Below are positions 1 through 14,744 of a DNA stretch of 64,000 bases, in pieces; position 1 is the stretch's first letter; the number at the start of each line of letters is the position of its first letter. The stretch covers positions 11,032,001-11,096,000 of the forward strand of contig OX392527.1 in assembly GCA_947623455.1 (NCBI GenBank), in the 5' to 3' direction. The notes under the pieces were generated by a model, which saw nothing but the letters and a program-made list of their open reading frames with translations, ran no database searches and was not told where the DNA came from. Source of the stretch: Mimachlamys varia (Eukaryota; Mollusca; Bivalvia; Pectinida; Pectinidae). Both the position numbers and the translations under genes were made by a program.

Positions 1-94
1 AGAATGTATTTGGAGGGTTTATGTCAATTTTCAATAAAATCCAGATCCCCATACATTAGTTATTACAACAACCAGACTCTCAGACAACAATAAC

Positions 95-930
95 GACATT
101 AGACCCCCATTCATCAGTTATCACGTCACCAGACACCATACCATTATACATCTATTACCACGACACCAGACTGCATACATCAGTTATCACGACACCAGAC
201 CCATACATCTATTACCGCGACACCAGACCCATACATCTATTACCACGACACCAGACCCATACATCTATTACCACGACACCAGACCCATACATCTATTACC
301 ACGACACCAGACCGCATATATCAGTTATCACGACAGCAGACCCATACATCTATTACCACGACACCAGACCCATACATCTATTACCACGACACCAGACACC
401 ATACCATTATACATCTATTACCACGACACCAGACCCATACATCTATTACCGCGACACCAGACCCATACATCTATTACCACGACACCAGACCGCATATATC
501 AGTTATCACGACACCAGACCCATACATCTATTACCACGACACCAGACCGCATATATCAGTTATCACGACACCAGACCCATACATCTATTACCACGACACC
601 AGACACCATACCATCATAGATCCTTTAATACGAGACCAGACCCATACATCTATTACCACGACACTAGACCCATACATCTATTACCACGACACCAGACCGC
701 ATATATCAGTTATCACGACACCAGACCCATACATCTATTACCACGACACCAGACCGCATACATCTATTACCACGACACCAGACCCATACATCTATTACCA
801 CGACACCAGACTGCTTACATCTATTACCACGACACCAGACTGCATACATCAGTTATCATGACACCAGACCCATACATCTATTACCACGACACCAGACCCA
901 TACATCAGTTATCATGACAACCCGACTAAC
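95..930. repeat. Minisatellite A, about 28-bp unit
   Basis: Roughly 29 tandem copies of a unit of about 28 bp with core CATACATCTATTACCACGAC followed by ACCAGAC. A second unit type carries CAGTTATCACGACACC instead, and the two types alternate irregularly. Occasional copies have an inserted ACCATACCATTATA. Copies are similar but not identical, and the array fades at both ends. No open frame or conserved coding content was seen, so this reads as non-coding satellite DNA. Confidence 0.95.
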
Positions 931-1244
931 ATGCAAAAACTATTTCAACACGGCTCCTTTATATAAAGATTTATACAATAAAAAAAAACAAACAAACAAA
1001 AAAAACAAAAAAAACACGACATTCATCTAGCGATCGTTGGGTTACTTTCGAAAGAAGCAATCAAGCTTATTTTCAACTAAATTCAACAATGCCCCGACAG
1101 ATTAAAATCAATCACGTCCTTTATCGCGTTATAATAGCTAAACATCCATCAATACCAACAATGTCAAATTATCAGACAGTTCAATGCAAACGATAATTAC
1201 ATTCTCAGGGGTAAATGAACATTTCATAACCACATGACAACCAA
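931..1244. other. Unique spacer between arrays A and B
   Basis: AT-rich sequence with an A-rich run near 980-1015. I see no gene, RNA or repeat structure in it. Confidence 0.6.
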
Positions 1245-4200
1245 CTCAGGGTTGTTATAACCATCAACACCAAATATAGACTCGTTATAACAATCAACAC
1301 CAGATATAGACTCGTTATAACCATCAACACCAGATATAGACTCGGTATAACCATCAACACCAGAAACAGACTCGTTATAACTATCAACACCAAATACAGA
1401 CTCGTTATAACCATCAACACCAGATATAGACTCGTTATAACCATCAACACCAGATATAGACTCGTTATAACCATCAACATCAGATATAGACTCGTTATAA
1501 CCATCAACACCAGATACAGACTCGTTATAACAATCAACACCAGATATAGACTCGTTATAACCATCAACAATGGGGTTACACCAGATATTAACTCGTTATA
1601 ACCATCAACAATGGGGTTACACCAGATATTAACTCGTTATAACCATCAACACCAGATATAGCCACGTTATAACCATCAACAACAAATACAGACTCGTTAT
1701 AACCATCAACACCAAATATAGACTCATTATAACCATCAACACCAGATACAGACTCGTTATAACCATCAACACCAGATATAGACTCGCTATAACAATCAAC
1801 ACCAGATATAGACTCGTTATAACTATCAACACCATATATAGACTCGCCATAACCATTTACACCAGATATAGACACGTTATAACAAATAACACCAGATATA
1901 GACTCGTTATAACCATCAACACAAGATACAGACTCGTTATAACCATCAACACCAGATACAGACTCGTTATAACCATCAATATCACATACAGACTCGTTAT
2001 AACCATCAACACCAAATACAGACTCGTTATAACCATCAACACCAGATATAGATTCGTTATAACAATCAACACCAGATATAAACTCGTTATAACCATCAAC
2101 ACCAGATACAGACTCGTTATAACCATCAACAGCAGATATAGACTCGTTATACCAATCAACACCAGATATAGACTCGTTATAACCATCAACACGGGGGTTA
2201 CAACAGATATTAACTCGTTATAACCATCAACACCAGATATAGCCTCGTTATAACCATCAACAACAAATACAGACTCGTTATAACCATCAACACCAAATAT
2301 AGACTCGTTATAACCATCAACACCAGATACTGACTCGTTATAACCATCAACACCAGATATAGACTCGTTATAACAATCAACACCAGATATAGACTCGTTA
2401 TAACCATCAACACCAGATATAGACTCGTTATAACCATCAACACCAGATACAGACTCGTTATAACCATCAACACTAGATACAGACTCGTTATAACCATCAA
2501 AACCAGATATAGACTCGCCATAACCATCAACACCAGATACAGACTCGTTATAACTATCAACACCAAATACAGACTCGTTATAACCATCAACACCAGATAT
2601 AGACTCGTTATAACCATATAGACCAGATATAGACTCGTTATAACCATCAACATGAGATATAGACTCGTTATAACCATCAACACCAGATATAGACTCGTTA
2701 TAACCATCAACACCAGATATAGACTCGTTATAACCATCAACACCAGATATAGACTCGTTATAACCATCAACAACAGATATAGACTCGGTATAACCATCAA
2801 CACCAGATATAGACACGTTATAACAATCAACACCAGATATAGACTCGTTATAACCATCAACACCAGATACAGACTCGGTATAACCATCAACACCAGATAC
2901 AGACTCGTTATAACCATCAACACCAGATATAGACTCGCTATAACCATCAACACCAGATACAGACTCGTTATAACCATCAACACCAAATACAGACTCGTTA
3001 TAACCATCAGCACCAGATATAGACTCGTTATAACAATCAACACCAGATATATACTCGTTATAACCATCAACACCAGATACAGACTCGTTATAACCATCAA
3101 CACTAGATACAGACTCGTTATAACCATCAACACCAGATATAGACTCGCCATAACCATCAACACCAGATACAGACTCGTTATAACTATCAACACCAAATAC
3201 AGACTCGTTATAACCATCAACACCAGATATAGACTCCTTATAACCATCAACACCAGATATAGACTCGTTATAACCATCAACAACAGATATAGACTCGGTA
3301 TAACCATCAACACCAGATATAGACACGTTATAACAATCAACACCAGATATAGACTCGTTATAACCATCAACACCAGATATAGACTCGTTATAACCATCAA
3401 CACCAGATATAGACACGTTATAACAATCAACACCAGTTATAGACTCGTTATAACCATCAACACCAGATACAGACTCGTTATAACCATCAACACCAGATAC
3501 AGACCCGTTATAACCATATAGACCAGATATAGACTCGCCATAACCATCAACACCAGATACAGACTCGTTATAACCATCAACACCAGATATAGACTCGTTA
3601 TAACCATCAACACCAGATACAGACCCGTTATAACCATCAACACCAGATATAGACTCGCCATAACCATCAACACCAAATACAGACTCGTTATAACCATCAA
3701 CACCAGATATAGACTCGTTATAACCATCAACACCAGATATAGACTCGTTATAACCATCAACATCAGATATAGACTCGTTATAACCATCAACTCCAGATAT
3801 AGACTCGTTATAACCATCAACAAAAGATATAGACTCGGTATAACCATCAACACCAGATATAGACTCGCCATAACCATCAACACCAGATACAGACTCGTTA
3901 TAACCATCAACACCAGATACAGACTCGTTATAACCATCAACACCAGATATAGACTCGTCATAACCATCAACACCACATACAGACTCGTTATAACCATCAA
4001 CAGCAGATATAGACTCGTTATACCAATCAACACCAGATATAGACTCGTTATAACCATCAACACGGGGGTTACAACAGATATTAACTCGTTATAACCATCA
4101 ACACCAGATATAGCCTCGTTATAACCATCAACAACAAATACAGACTCGTTATAACCATCAACACCAAATATAGACTCGTTATAACCATCAACACCAGATA

Positions 4201-6218
4201 CTGACTCGTTATAACTATCAACACCAGATATAGACTCGTTATAACAATCAACACCAGATATAGACTCGTTATAACCATCAACACCAGATATAGACTCGTT
4301 ATAACCATCAACAACAGATATAGACTCGTTATAACCATCAACACCAGATATAGACACGTTATAACAATCAACACCAGATATAGACTCGTTATAACCATCA
4401 ACACCAGATATAGACTCGTTATAACCATCAACACCAGATAAAGACACGTTATAACAATCAACACCAGTTATAGACTCGTTATAACCATCAACACCAGATA
4501 CAGACTCGTTATAACCATCAACACCAGATACTGACTCGTTATAACCATCAACACCAGATATAGACTCGTTATAACAATCAACACCAGATACAGACTCGTT
4601 ATAACCATCAACACCAGATACAGACTCGTTATAACCATCAACACCAGATACAGACTCGTTATAACCATCAACACCAGATATAGACTCGCTATAACCATCA
4701 ACACCAGATACAGACTCGTTATAACCATCAACACCAAATACAGACTCGTTATAACCATCAGCACCAGATATAGACTCGTTATAACAATCAACACCAGATA
4801 TATACTCGTTATAACCATCAACACCAGATACAGACTCGTTATAACCATCAACACTAGATACAGACTCGTTATAACCATCAACACCAGATATAGACTCGCC
4901 ATAACCATCAACACCAGATACAGACTCGTTATAACTATCAACACCAAATACAGACTCGTTATAACCATCAACACCAGATATAGACTCGTTATAACCATAT
5001 AGACCAGATATAGACTCGTTATAACCATCAACACCAGATACAGACTCGTTATAACCATCAACACTAGATACAGACTCGTTATAACCATCAACACCAGATA
5101 TAGACTCGCCATAACCATCAACACCAGATATAGACTCGTTATAACCATCAACAACAGATATAGACTCGGTATAACCATCAACACCAGATATAGACACGTT
5201 ATAACAATCAACACCAGATATAGACTCGTTATAACCATCAACACCAGATACAGACTCGGTATAACCATCAACACCAGATACAGACTCGTTATAACCATCA
5301 ACACCAGATATAGACTCGCTATAACCATCAACACCAGATACAGACTCGTTATAACCATCAACACCAAATACAGACTCGTTATAACCATCAACACCAGATA
5401 TAGACTCGTTATAACCATCAACACCAGATATAGACTCGTTATAACCATCAACAACAGATATAGACTCAGTATAACCATCAACACCAGATATAGACACGTT
5501 ATAACAATCAACACCAGATATAGACTCGTTATAACCATCAACACCAGATATAGACTCGTTATAACCATCAACACCAGATATAGACACGTTATAACAATCA
5601 ACACCAGTTATAGACTCGTTATAACCATCAACACCAGATACAGACTCGTTATAACCATCAACACCAGATACAGACCCGTTATAACCATCAACACCAGATA
5701 TAGACTCGCCATAACCATCAACACCAGATACAGACTCGTTATAACCATCAACACCAGATATAGACTCGTTATAACCATCAACACCAGATACAGACCCGTT
5801 ATAACCATCAACACCAGATATAGACTCGCCATAACCATCAACACCAAATACAGACTCGTTATAACCATCAACACCAGATATAGACTCGTTATAACCATTA
5901 ACACCAGATATAGACTCGTTATAACCATCAACATCAGATATAGACTCGTTATAACCATCAACTCCAGATATAGACTCGTTATAACCATCAACAAAAGATA
6001 TAGACTCGGTATAACCATCAACACCAGATATAGACTCGCCATAACCATCAACACCAGATACAGACTCGTTATAACCATATAGACCAGATATAGACTCGTT
6101 ATAACCATCAACATCAGATACAGACTCGTTATAACCATCAACACCAGATACAGACTCGTTATAACCATCAACAACAAATACATACTCGCTATAACCATCA
6201 GCACGAGATAGAGATTCG
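1245..6218. repeat. Minisatellite B, 30-bp unit, about 165 copies
   Basis: A nearly 5-kb array of a 30-bp unit (core GTTATAACCATCAACACCAG then ATATAGACTC). Common point variants are GATACAGACTC, AACAATCAAC, CTCGCCATAACC and CTCGGTATAACC. Because the period is a multiple of three and the unit lacks stops in several frames, long frames stay open on both strands. On the minus strand they read as ten-residue repeats (GYNESISGVD in one frame, MVITSLYLVL in another). The simultaneous openness of several frames, the internal shifts of register (for example near 2,191 and 4,062) and the absence of a signal peptide, exon or flanking gene structure argue that this is not coding. Variant units recur in the same order at distance, which indicates higher-order duplication. 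Confidence 0.97.
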
Positions 6219-7368
6219 CAATATCGATTTCATTTGGAATGATACCGACTTGTTCCGTGCATTATTAAGCATTATCAAGGCATGATGTCTCTGGAATGAT
6301 ACTAGACAATAACTTCTTCAAGAGACAACATTTAAAAAATTGGCTGTGAAAAATTCACAACATAGAGCTTTAGTATGTGATTTTGGTGTACGTGGTTAAT
6401 AAAACATTAATGAATTATCTTAGGCTCCCCGGGTTGTTTTTCTACCTCCCACCAACACTCCATGCCGGTGTGTACCACACAATGTTTATACTTAAGATCT
6501 ACATAAGATTAAATACAATTTTGATTTACTCAACACTTAAGGTTTAAAAAGTGGACAGCTTTGTTTACAGGGTCTACTTTATACGTCAAACCTACACGTA
6601 TTAACCGTTGGTCACGAGGGACAACGAACACCGACTTTCGGCACTTTTCTCTCCAAAATAAGGCCAGGTTATCACGATGCTAAATTATCGATTATAACTA
6701 CTTTACCTGAGTGATGTACATATACGGTTAGAATCAGTGCGAGTTTCTCGAATAACACAGTTTGTAAACATTCCTTTTAAATAGGTGTTCTATTTAGAAG
6801 TGGGAGCTAGAGTCTATGTCATATTAAGTGTCTCATACACAGGTATTCCTAATACAACATAATTAATCTTATACATGGTAGTTTAATCAATTTCCGTGTT
6901 TTTTTCTTCTATTTTTACATTATTGCAACGGAAAAAGTTTCATAACGAAATCAAGAAAAAAACGTGTTGTACAAGTTCTAAAAGTCTATATCAAGCACAG
7001 TATACTTTCTGGCAAATCGGGATATATACTTTTTGTTTGGACTATTTGGTAAAATAAATGTATGGAGTTTGATTGTTTCCTTTGACAGACTTCATGGACG
7101 ACGACATTCTGGCACACCGCCCCCAAACGGGTTTCTCACCCCACCTTAAACAATGGCCAACAGTTCATGAGTCATATTGTATGAGGTGACAATGTTGTCA
7201 GGCTGGAGTGTTATCATATCATTTGTATATAAATCATATTTTGTACATATGCCTTCTTAAAATTCCATGTCAAAAACAGAAGTCTAACTGTAGCACACCA
7301 CGTACCTGGACGGACATTATTTACTTAACGCCCAACAACTTCTGACCACAAAACAGATTCCAGGACGT
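6219..7368. other. Unique spacer between arrays B and C
   Basis: About 1.1 kb of AT-rich non-repetitive sequence. No coding exon, RNA gene or transposon terminus could be supported. Confidence 0.6.
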
Positions 7369-10292
7369 ATGACAAGGCCAGCAACATTGTACAAATACCA
7401 CAACATACAGCATTGTACGAATACCACAACATACAACATTGTACAAATACCACAACATACAACATTGGACAAAGACAAGGCCAAAAAACATTGCACAAAG
7501 ACAAGGCCAGCAACATTGTACAAATACCACAACATACAACATTGTACAAATACCACAATATACAAAATTGTACAAAGACCAGGCCAAACAACATTGGACA
7601 AAGACCAAGCCAACAACATTGTACAAATACCACAACATACAAAATTGTACAAAGACCAGGCCAAACAACATTGGACAAAGACCAGGCCAAACAACATTGT
7701 ACAAAGACCAGGCCAAACATCATTGGACAAAGACCAGGCCAACAACATTGTACAAATACCACAACATACAACATTGTACAAAGACCAGGACTAACACCAT
7801 TGGACAAAGACCAGGCCAAACAACATTGTACAAAGACCAGGACTAACACCATTGGACAAAGACCAGGCCAACAACATTGTACAAAGACCAGGACTAACAC
7901 CATTGTACAAAGACCAGGACTAACACCATTGGACAAAGACCAGGCCAACAACATTGTACAAAGACCAGGACTAACACCATTGGACAAAGACCAGGCCAAC
8001 AACATTGTACAAAGACCAGGACTAACACCATTGGACAAAGACCAGGCCAAACAACATTGGACAAAGACCAGGACTAACACCATTGGACAAAGACCAGGCC
8101 AAACAACATTGTACAAAGACCAGGACTAACACCATTGGACAAAGACCAGGCCAACAACATTGTACAAAGACCAGGACTAACACCATTGTACAAAGACCAG
8201 GACTAACACCATTGGACAAAGACCAGGCCAACAACATTGTACAAAGACCAGGACTAACACCATTGGACAAAGACCAGGCCAACAACATTGTACAAAGACC
8301 AGGACTAACACCATTGGACAAAGACCAGGCCAAACAACATTGGACAAAGACCAGGACTGACACCATTGGACAAAGACCAGGCAAAACAACATTGGACAAA
8401 GACCAGGCCAACAACATTGTACAAAGACCAGGCAAAACAACATTGGAAAAGACCAGGCCAAAAACATTGGACAAAGACCAGGCCAACAACATTGTACAAA
8501 GACCAGGACTAACACCATTGGACAAAGACCAGGCCAACAACATTGTACAAAGACCAGGACTGACACCATTGGACAAAGACCAGGCCAACAACATTGTACA
8601 AAGACCAGGACTGACACCATTGGACAAAGACCAGGCCAACAACATTGTACAAATACCACAACATACAACATTGTACAAATACCACGACATACAACATTGT
8701 ACAAATACCACAACATACAACATAGTACAAATACCACAACATACAACATTGGACAAAGACCAGGCCAAAAACATTGGACAAGGACCAGGACTGACACCAT
8801 TGGACAAAGACCAGGCCAAACAACATTGGACAAAGACCAGGACTAACACCATTGGACAAAGACCAGGCCAACAACATTGTACAAAAACCACAACATACAA
8901 CATTGTACAAATACCACAACATAGAACATTGTACAAATACCACAACATACAACATAGTACAAATACCACAACATACAACATTGGACAAAGACCAGGCCAA
9001 AAACATTGGACAAAGACCAGGACTAACACCATTGGACAAAGACCAGGCCAACAACATTGTACAAATACCACAACATACAGCATTGGACAAATACCACAAC
9101 ATACAACATTGGACAAAGACCAGACCAACAACATTGGACAAAGACTACAACATTGGACAAATACCACAACATACCACATTGGACAAAGACTTCAACATTG
9201 GACAAAACCACAACATACAACATTGTACAAATACCACAACATACAGCATTGGACAAATACCACAACATACAACATTGGACAAAGACTACAACATTGGACA
9301 AAGACTACAACATTGGACAAAGACTACAACATTGGACAAAGACTACAACATTGGACAAAGACCAGAACTGACAACATTGGACAAAGACTACAACGGACAA
9401 AACCACAACATATGACATTGGACAAAGACCAGACCAACAACATTGGACAAAGACTACAACATTGGACAAATACCACAACATACGACATTGGACAAAGACC
9501 AGAACTGACAACATTGGACAAAGACTACAACATTGGACAAAAACCACAACATACGACATTGGACAAAAACCACCACATACAGCATTGTACAAACAACACA
9601 ATATACAACATTGGACAAAGACCAGACCAACAACATTGGACAAAGACCAGGACTAACACCATTGGACAAAGACTACAACATTGGACAAAGACTACAACAT
9701 TGGACAAAGACTACAACATTGGACAAAGACCACCACATACAGCATTGGACAAAAACCACCACATACAACATTGTACAAACAACACAATATACAACATTGG
9801 ACAAAGACTACAACATTGGACAAACAACACAATATACAGCATTGGACAAAGACCAGAACTGACAACATTGGACAAAGACCAGAACTGACACCATTGGACA
9901 AAGACTACAACATTGGACAAAGACCAGGACTAACAATATTGGACAAAGACTACAACATTGGACAAAGACCAGGACTAACAATATTGGACAAAGACTACAA
10001 CATTGGACAAAGACTACAACATTGGACAAAGACTACAACATTGGACAAAGACTACAACATTGGACAAAGACTACAACATTGGACAAAGACTACAACATTG
10101 GACAAAACCACAACATACGACATTGGACAAAAACCACCACATACAGCATTGTACAAACAACACAATATACAACATTGGACAAAGACTACAACATTGGACA
10201 AAGACTACAACATACAACATTGGACAAGCAACACAATATACAACATTGGACAAAGAGCACAACTTACAACATTGGTCAATGACTACGACCTG
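7369..10292. repeat. Composite minisatellite C, 19-, 25- and 26-bp units
   Basis: A 2.9-kb array built from related units that share ACATTGGACAAAGAC or ACATTGTACAAA and differ in the tail. Tails are CAGGCCAAACA (26 bp), CAGGACTAACACC, TACCACAACATACA (about 25 bp) and TACA (19 bp). The left half is dominated by the CAGG-type units, and the right half (from about 9,100) by the 19-bp ACTACA units. Frames stay open for hundreds of codons in places, but all are low-complexity translations of the unit and change register between unit types, so I do not call a gene. Confidence 0.96.
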
Positions 10293-10695
10293 AAGTAAAT
10301 CAAAATCAAATGGTTACATTACTTCAAGGAGTAACATTCGAGTTGTACACTTCTTGGGGTTGGGAAAATAATCTGAAAATCTACAAGAACTAATTTCGTC
10401 AAACAAAACACCATCGATTATCAGAAATCCGTAAAGCTAATAGGTTTAAGCCATATATACCAGGTGTATAGTAAATACAAAGTTCATGACAAGTTGAACA
10501 CAAGTTGAACCCTGTTCCCGCAGACGCCAGTTGGCAGTAGCATAGTCTGGGTCGGGTATTAATGGTATCACTGATATTGTGGTACTGTATATATGAATCG
10601 CGGATTACCACCTCAACTCGGGGAGTATGTCCTCACTGATAAGGTACCCTCCTCAGTGTAACTGGTACAAACGGAAGCACAGGAAGGTCTAGTTA
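10293..10695. other. Unique spacer between arrays C and D
   Basis: About 400 bp of mixed sequence. A short minus-strand open frame exists at 10,399-10,611, but nothing in it is recognisable. Confidence 0.55.
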
Positions 10696-13600
10696 CCAGT
10701 AGTATTCTACTGGTTAACGATACCCTACTGGTTATATAAACCCTACTGGTTAACGATATCCTACTAGTTATATAAACCCTACTGGTTAACGATATCCTAC
10801 TGGTTAAGGATATCCTACTGGTTGTATAAACCCTACTGGTTAACGATATCCTACTGGTTATATACACCCTACTTGTTATATAAACCCTACTGGTTAATGA
10901 TACCCTACTGATTATATAAACCCTACTGGTTATATAAACCCTACTGGTTAACGATATCCTACTGGTTATATAAACCCTTCTGGTTAACGATATTCTACTG
11001 GTTATATAAACCCTACTGGTTAACGATATCCTACTGGTTATATAAACCCTACTGGTTATATAAACCCTACTGGTTAACGATATCCTACTGGTTATATAAA
11101 CCCTACTGGTTAACGATATCCTACTGGTTATATAAACCCTACTGGTTAACGATATTCTACTGGTTACATAAACCCTACTGATTAACGGTATCCTACTGGT
11201 TATATAAACCCTACTGCTTATATAAACCCTACTGGTTAACGATACCCTACTGGTTAACGATATCCTACTAGTTATATAAACCCTACTAGTTAACGATATC
11301 CTACTGGTTAAGGATATCCTACTGGTTGTATAAACCCTACTGGTTAACGATACCCTACTGGTTATATAAACCCTACTGGTTAACGATATCCTACTAGTTA
11401 TATAAACCCTACTGGTTAACGATATCCTACTGGTTAAGGATATCCTACTGGTTGTATAAACCCTACTGGTTAACGATATCCTACTGGTTATATACACCCT
11501 ACTTGTATATAAACCCTACTGGTTAATGATACCCTACTGATTATATAAACCCTACTGGTTATATAAACCCTACTGGTTAACGATATCCTACTGGTTATAT
11601 AAACCCTACTGGTTAACGATATTCTACTGGTTATATAAACCCTACTGGTTAACGATATCCTACTGGTTATATAAACCCTACTGGTTATATAAACCCTACT
11701 AGTTAACGATATCCTACTGGTTATATAAACCCTACTGGTTAACGATATCCTACTGGTTATATAAACCCTACTGGTTAACGATATTCTACTGGTTACATAA
11801 ACCCTACTGATTAACGGTATCCTACTGGTTATATAAACCCTACTGCTTATATAAACCCTACTGGTTAACGATACCCTACTGGTTAACGATATCCTACTGG
11901 TTATATAAACCCTACTAGTTAACGATATCCTACTAGTTATATAAACCCTACTGGTTAACGATATCCTACTGGTTAAGGATATCCTACTGGTTATATAAAC
12001 CCTACTGGTTAACGATATCCTACTTGTTATATAAACCCTACTTGTTATATAAACCCTACTGGTTAACGATACCCTACTGGTTATATAAACCCTACTGGTT
12101 ATATAAACCCTACTGGTTAACGATATCCTACTGGTTATTAAACCCTACTGGTTAACGATATCCTACTGGTTATCATTAATACTAGTTCTCATATACCTCT
12201 AACCATATCCTATATGATGTCATATCCTACTGGTTACATAAACCCTACTTGTTATATAAACCCTACTGGTTATATAAACCCTACTGGTTAACGATATCCT
12301 ACTGGTTATATAAACCCTACTGGTTAACGATATCCTACTGGTTATATAAACCCTACTGTTTATATAAACCCTACTGGTTATATAAACCCTACTGGTTAAC
12401 GATATCCTACTGGTTATATAAACCCCACTGGTTAACGATATCCTACTGGTTATATAAACCCTACTGGTTATATAAACCCTACTGGTTATATAAACCCTAC
12501 TGGTTAACGATATTCTACTGGTTATATAAACCCCACTGGTTAACGATATCCTACTGGTTATATACACCCTACTGGTTAACGATATCCTACTGGTTATATT
12601 AACCCTACTGGTTAACGATATCCTACTGGTTATATAAACCCTACTGGTTAACGATACCCTACTGGTTATATAAACCCTACTGGTTAACGATATCCTACTG
12701 GTTATATAAACCCTACTGGTTAACGATATCCTACTGGTTATATAAACCCTACTGGTTAACGATATCCTACTGGTTATATAAACCCTACTTGTTATATAAA
12801 CCCTACTGGTTAACGATACCCTACTGATTATATAAACCCTACTGGTTAACGATATCCTACTGGTTATATAAACCCTACTGGTTAACGATATCCTACTGGT
12901 TAACGATACCCTACTGGTTAACGATATCCTACTGGTTATATAAACCCTACTAGTTAACGATATCCTACTAGTTATATAAACCCTACTGGTTAACGATATC
13001 CTACTGGTTAAGGATATCCTACTGGTTATATAAACCCTACTGGTTAACGATATCCTACTTGTTATATAAACCCTACTTGTTATATAAACCCTACTGGTTA
13101 ACGATACCCTACTGGTTATATAAACCCTACTGGTTATATAAACCCTACTGGTTAACGATATCCTACTGGTTATTAAACCCTACTGGTTAACGATATCCTA
13201 CTGGTTATCATTAATACTAGTTCTCATATACCTCTAACCATATCCTATATGATGTCATATCCTACTGGTTACATAAACCCTACTTGTTATATAAACCCTA
13301 CTGGTTATATAAACCCTACTGGTTAACGATATCCTACTGGTTATATAAACCCTACTGGTTAACGATATCCTACTGGTTATATAAACCCTACTGTTTATAT
13401 AAACCCTACTGGTTATATAAACCCTACTGGTTAACGATATCCTACTGGTTATATAAACCCTACTGGTTAACGATATCCTACTGGTTATATAAACCCTACT
13501 GGTTATATAAACCCTACTGGTTATATAAACCCTACTGGTTAACGATATTCTACTGGTTATATAAACCCCACTGGTTAACGATATCCTACTGGTTATATAC

Positions 13601-13957
13601 ACCCTACTGGTTAACGATATCCTACTGGTTATATTAACCCTACTGGTTAACGATATCCTACTGGTTATATAAACCCTACTGGTTAACGATACCCTACTGG
13701 TTATATAAACCCTACTGGTTAACGATATCCTACTGGTTATATAAACCCTACTGGTTAACGATATCCTACTGGTTATATAAACCCTACTGGTTAACGATAT
13801 CCTACTGGTTATATAAACCCTACTTGTTATATAAACCCTACTGGTTAACGATACCCTACTGATTATATAAACCCTACTGGTTAACGATATCCTACTGGTT
13901 ATATAAACCCTACTGGTTAACGATATCCTACTGGTTATATAAACCCTACTGGTTATC
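10696..13957. repeat. Minisatellite D, 18-bp unit in alternating types
   Basis: About 180 copies of an 18-bp unit in two main forms, GTTATATAAACCCTACTG and GTTAACGATATCCTACTG, mostly alternating as a 36-bp dimer. The second form contains the palindromic hexamers GTTAAC and GATATC. A non-repeat junction (about 12,171-12,240, beginning TATCATTAATACTAG) recurs at 13,206-13,275, exactly 1,035 bp later, and the unit order around the two junctions matches. The array has therefore been duplicated in blocks of about 1 kb. Open frames on both strands are repeat translations only. Confidence 0.97.
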
Positions 13958-14744
13958 ATTAATGCTATCATATCCTATGTTGATTGGAGTTAGGGCAAAT
14001 TTATCCTAATACTTACAAAAACAAGAGTAAGTATATCTAACACAGTAATTAAATGTGCAGGACGAAGCTGTTAGAGAAATGTTTGACTGGGCGGAAGTTT
14101 CTTGGTATACAGTAACACAACAGTTGTTTACATCAGATATTTTACATTTGTATGTTAGAAAATATCATGTTGTCATACCAACATAGGACAGAGTCATACT
14201 GTATATGTTAGGAAGTGTCATTCTGTTGTCATACCAACATAGGACAGAGTCATACTGTATATGTTAGGAAAAAGCATGATGTGTCATACTGTACAATTGT
14301 ATGTTAGAGAGTGTCACTCTGTTGTCATACCAAAAAAGAGTCGAGTTAGGATAATGTGATACAGAAACGCTTGTTTTCCTCATCAATAACGTTATCACTT
14401 GTATCTGAGTGTGTAATTGATTACAAGTACTTAGAAATCCATAATACCCAATTAATAGAGCGGCATTTACCTGTGAGATCGTTTAGTTACCTGAATACAG
14501 AACACTTGGCAATGTAAATACATAGCTCTACCTCCACATCCCTAACACGTTATAGTCAACTTTATCGCCACTTACACACTCAATTTGATTTGATTTTTAA
14601 GCAGATCTCACTGCCTGAATTTATTAAGTGAAATATATTTGTTTGAGCACGTTTTCTAAAGCTATCATAACCATATATACATCTAGGACATAGTTATTTA
14701 GTGTGCAGGTAAACCCGAGATTGTTTTTGCTATAACGCTGTATG
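13958..14744. other. Spacer with a short imperfect tandem repeat
   Basis: Mostly unique sequence. Between about 14,150 and 14,335 there are about three imperfect copies of a 60-70 bp unit carrying TGTTGTCATACCAACATAGG and GTCATACTGTATATGTTAG. No gene is seen. Confidence 0.7.

Noticed and set aside
1205..6204. Long open frames with MVITSLYLVL or GYNESISGVD repeats as genes
   Set aside because: They are translations of a 30-bp minisatellite, open in several frames and both strands, with register breaks and no gene structure.
7317..10298. Open frames of up to 601 codons in array C as a repeat protein
   Set aside because: Low-complexity translations of a composite satellite. The register changes between unit types, and both strands are open.
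10613..13971. YITSRISLTSRV-type repeat frames as a structural protein
   Set aside because: Produced by the 18-bp satellite period. No start context, signal peptide or exon structure.
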